This document shows, piece after piece, positions 18,889 to 27,756 of a stretch of DNA of 32,382 bases. The position numbers were made by a program, and so were the translations under genes. Source of the DNA: CAYJPK01 sp964372035 (GTDB lineage: Bacteria > Desulfobacterota > Desulfovibrionia > Desulfovibrionales > Desulfovibrionaceae); assembly GCA_964372035.1 (NCBI GenBank), contig CAYJPK010000015.1:1-32382 (forward strand), read 5' to 3'. Under the pieces are notes generated by a model that searched no databases, was not told the origin of the DNA, and was given only the letters and a program-made list of their open reading frames with translations. The number at the start of each line of letters is the position of its first letter. Position 1 is the first letter of the stretch.

Positions 18889-19857
18889 ATGAAAAAGAGT
18901 CTTATTTTGGTTTTAATGGCGATGTTTACAGTTGTGTGCTTAGGCACTGTTGCAAGTGCAGCATGGGCACCTAAAAGTGAAATTGAGTTTATCGTTCCAT
19001 CTTCACCAGGTGGCGGTAGTGACTTAAACGCTCGTACAATTGCTGATATTGCACAAAAAGAAAAATTAAGCCCTGTTAACTTAGTTGTTATTAATAAACC
19101 AGGTGGTTCAGGCGCTGTTTCTTTCGCTTATGTTGGCGCAAAGAAAGGTGATACCGAGACTATGATGGTTTTACACAGCGGTCAGGACTTAGGTTCTTAT
19201 GTTTTAAACTGGGACGTTAAAGGTAAAGACTTAACTTACCTTGGTACAGTTGCATTTGATGACTTAATCGTTTGTGCTTTAAAAGGTTCTGACTACACAG
19301 ATATTAAATCTGCTATCGAAGCAAGTAAACAAAAACGTGTTACTTACGGTGGAGCTCAAAAAGGAAATGGCGACCATTCATCATTTTTAATGTTAAACAA
19401 ATATACTGGTGCTAAATTCAAGTATGTTATGTTCAACAGCTCAGGTGAAGTAACTTCTGCTATGCTTGGCAAACACGTTAACTTAGGCGTTTTCAACCCA
19501 AGTGAAGCTATTGGTCAAGTTCGCGCTGGTAACTTAATTCCTTTAGCTACTTTCTCTACAAAAAGATTAAGTGGTGAGTTTGCTGATGTTCCTACTTTTG
19601 GTGAACTTGGTTACAAAGGTTTAGAAATTGCAGAAGTTCGTGCTATTTCTGGTCCTGCAGATATGTCAGCTGAATCAGTTGCTTTCTATGAAAAATTATT
19701 AGAAGACATCACTAAAACTGAAGCTTGGACTAAAAACTACATTGAGAAAAACTTCTTAACTCCAGTTTACATGGACGCTGAAGAAACTAAAAATTATTTC
19801 TTAAAAACTTCTAAAGAAGCTCTTGAGCGTTTCAAAGAAGACGGTTTAGTGAAATAA
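18889..19857 (+). CDS. tctC: TTT transporter periplasmic substrate-binding protein TctC
   Basis: The periplasmic receptor of the TTT system, 322 residues. It has a Sec signal peptide with a KK start, a hydrophobic core (LILVLMAMFTVVCLGTV) and an ASA-A cleavage site near residue 25. The mature part begins with the family motif IEFIVPSSPGGGSDLNART and includes NKPGGSGAVSFAYV and VPTFGELGYKGLEI, as in Bug-type receptors that bind small carboxylates. AAGGAG lies 7 nt before the ATG. Codon choice differs visibly from neighbours, with many C-ending codons (AAC, TTC, TAC), consistent with high expression of a receptor needed in excess over the permease. It closes the pdxA2-tctBAC operon. Confidence 0.95.
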   Translation: MKKSLILVLMAMFTVVCLGTVASAAWAPKSEIEFIVPSSPGGGSDLNARTIADIAQKEKLSPVNLVVINKPGGSGAVSFAYVGAKKGDTETMMVLHSGQDLGSYVLNWDVKGKDLTYLGTVAFDDLIVCALKGSDYTDIKSAIEASKQKRVTYGGAQKGNGDHSSFLMLNKYTGAKFKYVMFNSSGEVTSAMLGKHVNLGVFNPSEAIGQVRAGNLIPLATFSTKRLSGEFADVPTFGELGYKGLEIAEVRAISGPADMSAESVAFYEKLLEDITKTEAWTKNYIEKNFLTPVYMDAEETKNYFLKTSKEALERFKEDGLVK

Positions 19858-19880
19858 TTAACTGAATTTTCAGTTATCAC

Positions 19881-19917
19881 AAAGGGATAGGCTCTTAAGC
19901 TTATCCCTTTTTTTTTA
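19881..19917 (+). terminator. intrinsic terminator after tctC
   Basis: AAAGGGATA (19881-19889) pairs with TATCCCTTT (19902-19910), with AAGCTT-like pairing extending the stem, followed by a long T-run. A smaller inverted repeat, AACTGA..TCAGTT, precedes it at 19860-19875. Confidence 0.85.
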
Positions 19918-20106
19918 TGCTTTTTTATTTGATTAAAAATTCACAAATAAAATTTTTTCTTGCATATAAATAATAAAGTAGTATACTATTTTCAAAGTTT
20001 GAGCATGAAGATTTTTAAGTGTGCTATTTTAGGTACTTATTAATAATTGTGTTTTGTCATACTTTTTCTTAGAGCTTAAATATATGTATAGTAAATTTAG
20101 ATGAAG

Positions 20107-20238
20107 TTACTATCATTGCCTGTGATAGCAGGCAATCAATGCGAAAGCATAAGTGCAATTTTATTACGCTGTTAAGTGCTTAAGCAAGTGTGTCTTTGCT
20201 TAAATTGACGGTAGTTATGTCAAGTTAAAATACTATAA
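20107..20238 (+). repeat. 132-nt dispersed intergenic repeat, copy A
   Basis: This stretch aligns without gaps to 32133-32264 in the same orientation with about 18 mismatches (about 86% identity). It holds a perfect 8-bp hairpin ATTGCCTG/CAGGCAAT (20115-20136), a short stem closed by a GAAA tetraloop (ATGC-GAAA-GCAT, 20139-20150) and a TTAAGCAA/TTGCTTAA hairpin further on. Only some of these pairings hold in the other copy. Substitutions fall at all three codon positions of the best shared frame and this copy has an in-frame TAA, so it does not look protein-coding. It could be a structured small RNA, a leader or a relic of a mobile element. Strand is arbitrary. Confidence 0.7.
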
Positions 20239-20335
20239 TTGTTACTTTTTAGTTACATATATTATGCGCATCTTGTATATTTCTTTTTATATAGTATCTT
20301 GTTTTTATGCCTTAGAATTGTTTATAAATGTTTAT

Positions 20336-20364
20336 TTGATAAAGTTTTAGTTTATTTTTACAAT
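20336..20364 (+). promoter_or_regulatory. sigma-70-type promoter for phaE
   Basis: TTGATA (20336-20341) and TACAAT (20359-20364) are separated by 17 nt. Transcription would start near 20371, leaving a short leader with AAGGAG before the phaE ATG. This promoter lies downstream of repeat copy A, so the repeat would not be in its transcript. Confidence 0.55.
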
Positions 20365-20386
20365 TATTAAATTCAAGGAGTTTAAG

Positions 20387-21445
20387 ATGATGGGTTCATA
20401 CGCAGAGTACTTTGAAATGCAAAAAAATATGTTTGCAGAATGGGAAAAGTATACTCAAGCAACTGGTTTAAATGATTTTGCAAAAAATACAAATTTTGAT
20501 TTTAAACCAGCAGAGTTTTTCAATAAAATGACTGAAGAAACTAAAAAATATAATGAAAAAGTAGCTGAACAGTTTGAAGAAGTTAATAAGTTTTGGACAA
20601 ATATTGGACAAAGCTATAAGTCTTATGAAACTGTTTACGATTTATGGAAAGAGTTAAATAAAGACGGCGTATTAGAAGCTAAAGACGCTGTTAAAATATA
20701 TGAATTATGGGTAGAAAAGAATTTAGATTTTGTTAAAACAAGCTTTATTCCTAACTTTCCAGTTAAAATGCAAGAATATTGTTCAAAAGTACTTGATAAT
20801 ATTAATACAGCTAGCAAAACTTCCAATGATTTTGCTAAATCTTGGGCAGAGAGTGAAAAAGCTTTTAAAGATGCATTTTCTGAATTTAATTCAGGTGATG
20901 CAAAATCATATGTTGAATATTTAGAGTCATTTAAAAAATCATATGATGATACGATTGGTAAGTTCATGAATGGTCCAACTTTTGGAAAAGACATGGAGTT
21001 TTGGAAGGCTCAAAATGCTAGCTTTGATAAATTTGTTAAATACAATATTGCATCAAGCAAATTTAATGCAAGCATGCAGGAAATTGCCAAAGAAGCTACA
21101 GAGCAAGTTGTTAATGATTTTGTGAATATGTCAAAAGATGGAACTCAGCCAAAAACATATGACGAGTTCTACAAATATTGGGCAAAGAAAGTTTCAAAAG
21201 CTTATGAGCAAATTTTATTAACAGATCACTTTGGTAAATTATCAGGTGAAATTGTTGATAGTATGTCAAAGTTTAAAATGGAGTCTGACAAATTATTTGA
21301 AATGTATGTTGCAAATACTCCACTTGTGACTAAATCCGAAATGGATTCGCTACATAAAACAGTTTATGATTTAAAGAAAGAAGTTCGTAGTTTAAAAGCT
21401 GAACTCAAAAAAATTAAAACTTCAACTCAAAATCAAACTAACTAA
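20387..21445 (+). CDS. phaE: class III PHA synthase subunit PhaE
   Basis: The non-catalytic partner that activates class III polyhydroxyalkanoate synthase. The 352-residue protein is highly helical and charged, with aromatic-rich segments (FKDAFSEFN, EFYKYWAKKVSKAYEQ). Its C-terminal signature PLVTKSEMDSLHKTVYDLKK followed by a coiled coil of Lys/Glu/Leu matches the end of PhaE proteins (typically V/P-T-x-x-E-x-D-x-L-x-x-x-V-Y-x-L-K). The gene lies 26 nt upstream of the phaC start, the usual class III arrangement. ATG 20387 has AAGGAG upstream; a second Met follows immediately. Most of the sequence is divergent, so the call rests on the C-terminus, size and context; a phasin-like role is the alternative. 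Confidence 0.83.
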   Translation: MMGSYAEYFEMQKNMFAEWEKYTQATGLNDFAKNTNFDFKPAEFFNKMTEETKKYNEKVAEQFEEVNKFWTNIGQSYKSYETVYDLWKELNKDGVLEAKDAVKIYELWVEKNLDFVKTSFIPNFPVKMQEYCSKVLDNINTASKTSNDFAKSWAESEKAFKDAFSEFNSGDAKSYVEYLESFKKSYDDTIGKFMNGPTFGKDMEFWKAQNASFDKFVKYNIASSKFNASMQEIAKEATEQVVNDFVNMSKDGTQPKTYDEFYKYWAKKVSKAYEQILLTDHFGKLSGEIVDSMSKFKMESDKLFEMYVANTPLVTKSEMDSLHKTVYDLKKEVRSLKAELKKIKTSTQNQTN

Positions 21446-21471
21446 TAGTGAATCAACTAGGAGTAATTATA

Positions 21472-22572
21472 ATGAAAGCGCAAGCAACAGAAAATATGTA
21501 TACTAATGCTACAAATGAGTTTTTTGAAAGTGTGGCAAGTAAAGTTCTTGAATGCCAAGAAAAAATTCTTAAATCATCAGAATTTTTTGCAGAACTTAAT
21601 ATAAATGAAATCAATCAAACACCAAAAGAGTTAGTTTTTCAAATTGATAAAATGAAATTATACCATTATACACCAATGGTGAAAAATCCAAATCAAGTCC
21701 CTGTAATGATTACATATGCTCTTATGAATAAGCAATATATTATGGATATACAGCAAGATAAGAGCTTTGTAAAAAAACTTTTAGAACTTGGGCAAGATGT
21801 TTATATTATCGATTGGGGCTATGCAACAGCAGAAGATCGTTATGTCACAATGGAAGATTACATTGAAGACTATATGGGTAGTGCTATTGATTTTATTTTG
21901 GAAAAACACGCTATCTCACAATTAAACTTAATTGGTAAATGTCAGGGCGGTACTTTTTCAGCTATTTATGCATCTATGTATCCTGAAAAAGTTAAAAACT
22001 TAGTTACAGTAGCTGCACCATTTGATTTTGATATTGAAGATGGTTTATTATTTAAATGGTCAAAAGAAATGGATATTGATTTATTAGTTGATACTTATGG
22101 TGTTATACCTGGTGATTTTTTCAATAATGTATTCATCATGTTAAGTCCTTATAATCTTTCAGTTGGCAAATATGTGAGCATTATGGATAAATTTGATGAT
22201 CCTAAGGCTCTAGGTGAGTTTTTACGTATGGAAAAATGGATTTTTGATTGTCCTGCTCAAGCTGGTGAAAATTACCGCAAATGGATGAAGGATCTGTGGC
22301 AAGACAATAAGCTTATTAAGGGTGAATTTGTCTTAGGTGGCAAGAAAATTGACTTAAAAAATATCAATATGCCACTTTTAAATGTCTATGGATTAAAAGA
22401 TAACCTTATTCCTGCTAGTTCTTCAAAGCCTTTGAATAAAGCTGTTTCTAGTTTAGATAAGGAAGAAGCTTCTTATAATATCGGTCATGCTGGAATTGTT
22501 GCAAGTTCTTTATCTCAAGCAGAAATTGCACCAAAAATTGCAAACTGGCTCAAAGACCATAGTAAAAAATAA
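21472..22572 (+). CDS. phaC: class III PHA synthase catalytic subunit PhaC
   Basis: PhaC polymerises (R)-3-hydroxyacyl-CoA into PHA granules. At about 366 residues it has class III length. The alpha/beta-hydrolase core carries the lipase-like box GKCQGGTFS with the nucleophilic Cys (family G-x-C-x-G-G), the catalytic Asp in NVYGLKDNLIPASSS, and the His in NIGHAGIVAS. The PHA-synthase block VYIIDWGYATAEDRYVTMED, with the WG pair, is present. ATG 21472 is chosen because AGGAG lies 9 nt upstream; an in-frame GTG at 21448 overlaps that site. PhaA/PhaB-type precursor genes are not adjacent, so monomers must come from other CoA metabolism, possibly the cassette downstream (inference). Confidence 0.94.
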   Translation: MKAQATENMYTNATNEFFESVASKVLECQEKILKSSEFFAELNINEINQTPKELVFQIDKMKLYHYTPMVKNPNQVPVMITYALMNKQYIMDIQQDKSFVKKLLELGQDVYIIDWGYATAEDRYVTMEDYIEDYMGSAIDFILEKHAISQLNLIGKCQGGTFSAIYASMYPEKVKNLVTVAAPFDFDIEDGLLFKWSKEMDIDLLVDTYGVIPGDFFNNVFIMLSPYNLSVGKYVSIMDKFDDPKALGEFLRMEKWIFDCPAQAGENYRKWMKDLWQDNKLIKGEFVLGGKKIDLKNINMPLLNVYGLKDNLIPASSSKPLNKAVSSLDKEEASYNIGHAGIVASSLSQAEIAPKIANWLKDHSKK

Positions 22573-22600
22573 TTTGTAATCTTTGATTTAAAATAAAATT

Positions 22601-22635
22601 AACACTCTCATTTTAATATGGGAGTGTTTTTTTAT
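22601..22635 (+). terminator. intrinsic terminator after phaC
   Basis: AACACTCTCA (22601-22610) pairs with TGGGAGTGTT (22619-22628), including one T-G wobble, with an 8-nt loop and a following T-run. It ends the phaEC transcript. Confidence 0.85.
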
Positions 22636-22716
22636 GCTGGAATTAAGCTATTAATAGGATTTTTCAAGATTATATTATGTTGTAATAATGACATGATATA
22701 CTAGGATATTATAAAC

Positions 22717-22756
22717 AAAAAAACAGCAAGAAAGTATTAAACCTTCTTGCTGTTTC
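22717..22756 (-). terminator. intrinsic terminator after the BCCT gene
   Basis: AAACAGCAAGAA (22721-22732) pairs perfectly with TTCTTGCTGTTT (22744-22755). On the minus strand the stem is followed by a T-run. It lies about 25 nt beyond the BCCT stop and faces the phaC terminator between convergent operons. Confidence 0.85.
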
Positions 22757-22780
22757 GTCTAGCTATAATTCATTTAAGAA

Positions 22781-24379
22781 TTAAGCTTTATTTTCAGCTT
22801 TTTCAAACTCTTCTTGCATTTCTTTCTCTTGGAGTTCTATATTTCTCTTAATTAAACCAGATTTTTCATCATGGTGTAACCATTTTAAAAGACCAATTGC
22901 CATACCAACTAAGATAGGAACAAACGGAATTGAAATCAAGATAGCAATTTTCTTAATCGCATCAAAGCCAGAACCAGTAACAACAACGCAAAGTGGAATA
23001 ACTGCTAAGAGTGCGCACCAGAAAATTCTAACTGCCATCTTAGGAACACCACGTTTAGTAGTTGTTTCAGCTAAAGCAAGTGATGCTGAATCCATTGAAG
23101 GAGCAACGAAGCCAACAATCAAAAGAAGAATAAATATTGGTAATAAAGTTGAGCCAAGCGGTAAAATTTCAAGAATACTATAAACAGCAACTTCACCAAT
23201 ACCGCTGTTAGCAAGAGCAACAACGTCAACTTGTTCTGTTGTAAAGGCATTAATAGCGAAGCTACCATTTACACCGAATAAGAACCAACCACCAACTGAA
23301 ATACCGAGCATGGTAGCAAGACCTAATTCTTTAATTGTTCTACCTTTAGAAATTGTAGCAACGAAAATAGCCATCATTGCAAGATAGTTGTAGTAGAAAG
23401 CTTGATAGTAAACTGTCCAGCCCTCTGAGAATCCACTATTGTTAATAGGGTCAGAGAATAAGCTCATAAGAATTGTTTTATCAATCATATGTCCCAAGGT
23501 ACTAACCATATTTTTCATAATAAATGAAGTTGGTCCAGTAGCAAAAACATATAAAATAAAGGCAATACATACATATGAAGTCCATTCAGTAAGAACTTTC
23601 ATACCCTTAGCAGTACCAAGGTAAGCTGTAAAGGTATAAACAGCAGCAATGAATGCAATAATACCAATCTGAATAAACGGAGTAGTTTCAATGCCAAAAA
23701 GCTTGTTAAGACCGCCAGCCGCTAAAGGAACACAAAGACCAAGTGAAGAACTAAGCGCACCTAATACGCCGAAAATTACAATAAAGTCAATAACTTTACC
23801 GATAGCAGATTTGCCCTTAACCTTTTCACCCATCATAGCACTACAAACAGCACTTGTCTGGAATGAAGGAACTTTTCTAACAAATACACCATAAGCAATT
23901 GCAGTAGCCATAACTGTATACATTGCTTGGTGAGTAATTCCCCAGTGGAACCACTGGTAAGCTAGCGAAACTTCTAAAGCTTCCTTACTTCTAGGCTCAA
24001 TGCCAAGACCAGGTGTTTCATAGTAGAATGCCCATTCAACAAATGACCAGTAAAGAGCGGCTGATGCAAGTGAAGCTAGCATCATCATAATAACATAGTT
24101 ATATGTGCCATATTCAGGCTTGCAATCGCCAAGCCTTACCTTACCATATTTACCAAAAGTAAGGTAACAAGCTAAAATAAAAATAATAAATGATACTGTT
24201 AAGGAGATAGGTCCAAAATAAGCAATAATGCTCCAGAAATAACCATTTATAACATCAATAGTTGCTTTCGCATTTAAAGTCATAAATACTAAGAATACAA
24301 GCAAAACGCCAACGCTAACTATTGTAAGACCAACTTCGGTTTCTGTTTTTTCTACAGGAGGTTTTTTGTTTTCTTCCAT
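22781..24379 (-). CDS. divergent BCCT-family transporter (betaine/carnitine/choline type)
   Basis: A 532-residue inner-membrane transporter with about 12 hydrophobic helices, of the family importing quaternary-ammonium compounds (CaiT, BetP, DddT). Family hallmarks include YWSFVEWAFYYETP, FHWGITHQAMYT in helix 4, SSSLGLCVPLAAGGLN, and the helix-8 signature GWTVYYQAFYYNYLAMMAIF followed by ISKGRTIKELG. In helix 8 the usual Trp box (about FYWAWW) is replaced by YYQAFYY, and the usual Trp in helix 4 (HWG..AW) is Gln. The substrate site is therefore altered; a betaine, carnitine relative or a non-quaternary substrate are all possible. Charged tails face the cytoplasm. Start at ATG 24379 with AAGGTG six nt upstream; an in-frame GTG lies at 24388. 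Only a terminator separates it from the acyl-CoA dehydrogenase gene upstream. Confidence 0.9.
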   Translation of the reverse strand: MEENKKPPVEKTETEVGLTIVSVGVLLVFLVFMTLNAKATIDVINGYFWSIIAYFGPISLTVSFIIFILACYLTFGKYGKVRLGDCKPEYGTYNYVIMMMLASLASAALYWSFVEWAFYYETPGLGIEPRSKEALEVSLAYQWFHWGITHQAMYTVMATAIAYGVFVRKVPSFQTSAVCSAMMGEKVKGKSAIGKVIDFIVIFGVLGALSSSLGLCVPLAAGGLNKLFGIETTPFIQIGIIAFIAAVYTFTAYLGTAKGMKVLTEWTSYVCIAFILYVFATGPTSFIMKNMVSTLGHMIDKTILMSLFSDPINNSGFSEGWTVYYQAFYYNYLAMMAIFVATISKGRTIKELGLATMLGISVGGWFLFGVNGSFAINAFTTEQVDVVALANSGIGEVAVYSILEILPLGSTLLPIFILLLIVGFVAPSMDSASLALAETTTKRGVPKMAVRIFWCALLAVIPLCVVVTGSGFDAIKKIAILISIPFVPILVGMAIGLLKWLHHDEKSGLIKRNIELQEKEMQEEFEKAENKA

Positions 24380-24411
24380 ATAACGCACCTTATATGTTAA
24401 GTGTGTATGCT

Positions 24412-24452
24412 AAAAAAATAACCGTAGAAAATTATTTTTCCCTACGGTTATT
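24412..24452 (-). terminator. terminator after acyl-CoA dehydrogenase copy 1
   Basis: AATAACCGTAG (24417-24427) pairs with CTACGGTTATT (24442-24452), and a T-run follows on the minus strand. The loop differs from that of the terminator after copy 2 while the stem is kept, with base changes paired on both arms. It overlaps the leader of the BCCT gene. Confidence 0.8.
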
Positions 24453-24464
24453 AACTAAATCGTA

Positions 24465-25646
24465 TTATGAATTGTACGCCCAACCAGTGTAAATTTCTGG
24501 TCCACGTTTTTTGATTTGACCGCCAACGATAACTCGTTGAATTTCTGAAGTACCTTCCCAGATACGATCAACACGGGTATCACGCCATAAGCGCTCAACA
24601 GGGTTTTCTCTCATGTAGCCACGGCCACCTAAGATTTGAACTGCCTTATCACATACACGTCCTACCATTTCAGAACAGTATAATTTGATAGCAGATGCAC
24701 GAGCGTGCTTCATTTTACGATCTGCATTTGGTTGAGAAATTTCCCAACAAATGCGATAGAGCATACTTTTTGCTGCCATAATATCCATAGCCATATCAGC
24801 AATCATAAATTCAATTGCTTGATAATCACGGATAGGCTTACCAAATGCGATACGTCCAGCTGCAAATTCATTAGCAACATTTAATGAACGAATAGCACCA
24901 CCAACACAACGTGCAGCAATACCTAATCTAGCTTCAACAAACCAGTCTTTAGTCATTTCAAAGCCGTCACCAACTTTACCTAAGATTTTGTCATCAGCAA
25001 CTTCAACATTTTCAAAGGTAAATTCAGGGTGCTTGAAAGCAAAGTGGTGAGTGAATTTAGGTGTGCGTTTAATGCTTACACCAGGTTGATTTTTTTCAAC
25101 AAAGAAAACAGTTGCTTTTTCAGGATCACCGTCAACATGAGCGTGAACGAGGATAAAGTCAGCAACATCACCAACAGTAACATACCATTTTTCACCATTA
25201 ATACGGTAACCGCCGTCAATTTTAGTAGCAGTAGTTAAACACATATTAGGATCAGAACCAGCGTCAGCTTCAGTGATAGCATAAGCATCACGACGCTTGT
25301 TTTGACATGATGGGATTAAATATTCATCAATTTGAGCTTGAGTGCCGAAGCGCATCGGGTATGAAGGCTGTGGAACTGCGTCCCAAATAGCGCCAGTAGA
25401 CATACCGAGCTGCTCACTAACTAACATTTGCTCAAATAAGGTCATGCCTTGACCACCGTGTTCTTTAGTGTGGTTAGTAGCGTTAAAGCCCCAGTCCATA
25501 ACTTTTTGATTGATGATAGCGTGAGTCTCTGGTGTAAGACCGTCGTTATCTTCACATTCCATTTCGTATGGGAAAAGTACTTGTTCTGTAAACTCTTTCG
25601 CTTTGATTTGTAATTCACGGTGTTCTTTGCTTAATGTAAAATCCAT
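24465..25646 (-). CDS. acyl-CoA dehydrogenase family flavoprotein, copy 1
   Basis: FAD enzyme of 393 residues that oxidises an acyl-CoA to the enoyl-CoA, or in CaiA-like cases reduces it, passing electrons through ETF. Visible motifs are AYAITEADAGSDPNMCLTTA (FAD and substrate contact), INGEKWYVTVGDVADFILV, QAIEFMIADMAMDI, AVQILGGRGYMRENPVERLWRD, and WEGTSEIQRVIVG, whose Glu is the catalytic base position of many family members. It belongs to the short-chain/CaiA-like group, but exact substrate is unknown. The protein is identical to that at 30680-31861. It has its own promoter region and terminator, so it appears monocistronic, between the DMT gene and the BCCT gene. Shine-Dalgarno AAGGAG precedes the ATG. 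No ETF genes are in the window. Confidence 0.94.
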   Translation of the reverse strand: MDFTLSKEHRELQIKAKEFTEQVLFPYEMECEDNDGLTPETHAIINQKVMDWGFNATNHTKEHGGQGMTLFEQMLVSEQLGMSTGAIWDAVPQPSYPMRFGTQAQIDEYLIPSCQNKRRDAYAITEADAGSDPNMCLTTATKIDGGYRINGEKWYVTVGDVADFILVHAHVDGDPEKATVFFVEKNQPGVSIKRTPKFTHHFAFKHPEFTFENVEVADDKILGKVGDGFEMTKDWFVEARLGIAARCVGGAIRSLNVANEFAAGRIAFGKPIRDYQAIEFMIADMAMDIMAAKSMLYRICWEISQPNADRKMKHARASAIKLYCSEMVGRVCDKAVQILGGRGYMRENPVERLWRDTRVDRIWEGTSEIQRVIVGGQIKKRGPEIYTGWAYNS

Positions 25647-25666
25647 AATAAATCTCCTTAAATAAA

Positions 25667-25696
25667 ATGATATGTTTTGGTATACATATTTGTAAA
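25667..25696 (-). promoter_or_regulatory. probable promoter and operator, dehydrogenase copy 1
   Basis: On the minus strand TTTACA (25691-25696) and TATCAT (25667-25672) stand 18 nt apart upstream of AAGGAG. An inverted repeat ATATGT..ACATAT (25670-25689) fills the spacer and could be a repressor site. The same sequence precedes copy 2. Confidence 0.45.
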
Positions 25697-25933
25697 ACTG
25701 ATTAGGTGTATTTCAGTTTAGTTGACGTTAGCAAAGTTAAATAAAAAAATCAATAGTAAAAATGGTTTTTTGAGTGTTTTTATTTATATTTTGCTTTTTA
25801 GATATAAAATAAAATTAAAATTTTATACTATAACATACTGAAATAAAGCATATAAAATAAAATTTGATAGTTTAAAAATATTTTTTTTATTTTAGATATA
25901 AATATAAGATAATAGACATAGTTTTACCTCTTT

Positions 25934-26839
25934 TCACCCCCCCTTCCAATTTTTGTTGATTTTTACCCTCTTCAAAAAAGCAAATTTTGTTTCAGAGTAT
26001 AGAATAGCTATAAAGACAAGGCTAAAGCCTATTACCATTTTTAAAGTAATTGCTTCTTGACCAATCAAAACAGCACATAAAACTGTAAAAGGTGCTTCTA
26101 GTGCCAAAATTACAGCAGCAGTTGCAGGGTGAGTATGCTTTTGCCCAGCATATTGCATTGAAAAAGCAATACAAGTAGCAAAAAGCATTAAATATCCAAG
26201 CTGCCAAATAGCACTTGTCGGAAATACAGTTAAAGGATCAGAGAAAAATATTACTCCAATCCAACAAGAAAGAGCAAAAGTTGAAAATTGAATTGTTGTC
26301 ATAATAAACAAATCAACTTTATTAATGCATTTTGCGACAACAACAACATTTAGTGCAAAAAAAACAGCTCCAATAATTGTTAATAAATCACCAAAATTAA
26401 CTGATAAATCACCCTCAAGTGAAATAAAACCAATTCCAGCTGTACAAACTATACTAGAAATTATCATGTATCTATCAGGGCGTTTTTCCCCTAAAATCCA
26501 GTATAAAATTGGTACAAGTATACAATAAATAGCTGTTAAAAAAGCATTTTTTCCAGATGTGGTTTGCTCAAGTCCCATAATTTGGAACATAAAGCCTAAA
26601 AAAAGACAAATTCCAGTATAAATACCATATTTAATATTTTGGAAATCAATATTTCGCAGACGCTTCCAAAAGGCAAGGCACATAATAAGTGACGCACCAG
26701 TTGTTCGGATTGCTAAAATCCAAAAAAAGGGGAGGGAGTTTAGGGCGTCCTTAGTAATAACAATGGCACTGCCCCAAATCATAGTAGATACAAGTAGCAA
26801 TAAGCTACTGTATTTCTTCTCATATTCTTCGTATAGCAT
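25934..26839 (-). CDS. DMT-superfamily (EamA) transporter
   Basis: A 301-residue inner-membrane protein of about ten hydrophobic helices in two EamA repeats, each starting with a typical segment (SLLLLVSTMIWGSAIVITKDAL and GDLLTIIGAVFFALNVVVVAK) and the second ending in AAVILALEAPFTVLCAVLIGQEA. Family members export amino acids, metabolites or drugs; the substrate here is unknown. It is preceded by AGGAC at good spacing and follows the thioesterase gene by 53 nt, so it is probably the last gene of the CoA-transferase transcript and may export the pathway product. The stop codon directly follows a run of seven G (minus strand). The 195 nt between it and the dehydrogenase block is AT-rich with no gene. 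Confidence 0.9.
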   Translation of the reverse strand: MLYEEYEKKYSSLLLLVSTMIWGSAIVITKDALNSLPFFWILAIRTTGASLIMCLAFWKRLRNIDFQNIKYGIYTGICLFLGFMFQIMGLEQTTSGKNAFLTAIYCILVPILYWILGEKRPDRYMIISSIVCTAGIGFISLEGDLSVNFGDLLTIIGAVFFALNVVVVAKCINKVDLFIMTTIQFSTFALSCWIGVIFFSDPLTVFPTSAIWQLGYLMLFATCIAFSMQYAGQKHTHPATAAVILALEAPFTVLCAVLIGQEAITLKMVIGFSLVFIAILYSETKFAFLKRVKINKNWKGG

Positions 26840-26892
26840 AAAAAGTCCTATGCTTTGAGAAAACTCTAAGCTATGCTAAAAATTATATCATG

Positions 26893-27306
26893 TCATGAAC
26901 TTAATATTTCCTTCATAACATCACTGATTGGGCGACTAAGCCTATTAACAGAGTCATATCCAACATAGATAACTTCAGCACTAACAAGCATTTCATTTTC
27001 ATTTTGACGATAAATTTCATAAACAATTGTAAAACTTTTATTTCCAATTCTTGCAATTCTAACTCCAATATCAAGCATATCACCCTCAAAAACTGGTGCA
27101 AAAAATTCGACAGTTGCCTTTCGCTGGCAAACTTCTGAATCAAGCTCGCTAACTAATTGCTTTAAAGTATAGCCCTTAGAGCGGAAAAATTCTACAATTG
27201 TAAAGTCTGAATAAATTGTATAATTGCCACCATATACAACACCTTGTGAATTTACCTCATTATGTCGAACTGGTATTTGACAAAAAAATACACAATCTTT
27301 TCTCAT
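26893..27306 (-). CDS. hotdog-fold acyl-CoA thioesterase-like protein, lacking the usual Asp
   Basis: A 137-residue 4HBT/YbgC-type hotdog protein, paralogous to its upstream neighbour (both begin MR-DC-FFC and align over full length). The family active-site motif is D-x-x-G-x-V-Y-x-x-x-Y. Here it reads VNSQGVVYGGNY, with Asn at the position of the catalytic Asp (Asp17 of Pseudomonas 4-hydroxybenzoyl-CoA thioesterase). It may be inactive, use another mechanism, or serve as the partner of the second paralogue in a mixed oligomer. The gene follows the paralogue by 22 nt. Confidence 0.88.
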   Translation of the reverse strand: MRKDCVFFCQIPVRHNEVNSQGVVYGGNYTIYSDFTIVEFFRSKGYTLKQLVSELDSEVCQRKATVEFFAPVFEGDMLDIGVRIARIGNKSFTIVYEIYRQNENEMLVSAEVIYVGYDSVNRLSRPISDVMKEILSS

Positions 27307-27328
27307 TATCTTAACCTTTATAATTAAA

Positions 27329-27742
27329 CTATGTAGCTAAAATGCTTTTCATTAAATCTGTAATAGGGCGACTAACTCTATTTTTTGAGTCATAGCCAAC
27401 ATAAGTAACTTCCGCTAGCACTAAAATATCATCTTCGTCTTTCCGGTAAATTTCAAAACCTAGAGTAAAGCTCTTTGTGCCAATTCTTAACACACGAACG
27501 CCAACTTCAAGCTCATCTTCATCAAATGCGCTTGAATTATATTCAATACTTGATTTTTTATGACAAACTTCGGAGTCGTACTTATAAACTAAATCTTTGA
27601 AAGGATAGCCCCTTGAACGGAAAAAAGCATCAAAGGCAACGTCAGTATATATGATATAATTCCCATTATAAACAATACCTTGTTGATCAACTTCGTTGTA
27701 TCTAACACGAATAGGGCAAAAGAAAATACAATCTTCTCTCAT
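27329..27742 (-). CDS. hotdog-fold acyl-CoA thioesterase (4HBT/YbgC type)
   Basis: A 137-residue cytoplasmic thioesterase that should hydrolyse a short or aryl acyl-CoA. The active-site motif EVDQQGIVYNGNY keeps the catalytic Asp, and GTKSFTLGFEIYRKDEDD forms the core hotdog strands. It lies 14 nt after the ferredoxin gene and 22 nt before its paralogue, in one transcription unit with the CoA-transferases, so it probably releases the free acid product or recovers CoA in that pathway. The natural substrate is not deducible. Confidence 0.9.
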   Translation of the reverse strand: MREDCIFFCPIRVRYNEVDQQGIVYNGNYIIYTDVAFDAFFRSRGYPFKDLVYKYDSEVCHKKSSIEYNSSAFDEDELEVGVRVLRIGTKSFTLGFEIYRKDEDDILVLAEVTYVGYDSKNRVSRPITDLMKSILAT

Positions 27743-27756
27743 ATTAGTTCCTTAAT

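Larger units (their letters stand above)
19918..20386. other. 469-nt intergenic region without a gene
   Basis: Between the tctC terminator and phaE there is no supported coding sequence. The part 20107-20238 is a copy of a 132-nt repeat described separately, and 20336-20364 holds a probable promoter. The remainder is AT-rich with nothing I can assign. Confidence 0.7.
24443..25738 (-). repeat. 1296-bp direct repeat, copy 1 (dehydrogenase gene plus promoter)
   Basis: This block is identical to 30658-31953 (offset 6215) wherever I compared it. It contains the whole coding sequence, about 90 nt of upstream promoter and the end of the terminator stem. Identity stops abruptly at both ends. The orientation is the same, so recombination between copies could delete or amplify the 6.2-kb segment between them. 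Confidence 0.93.
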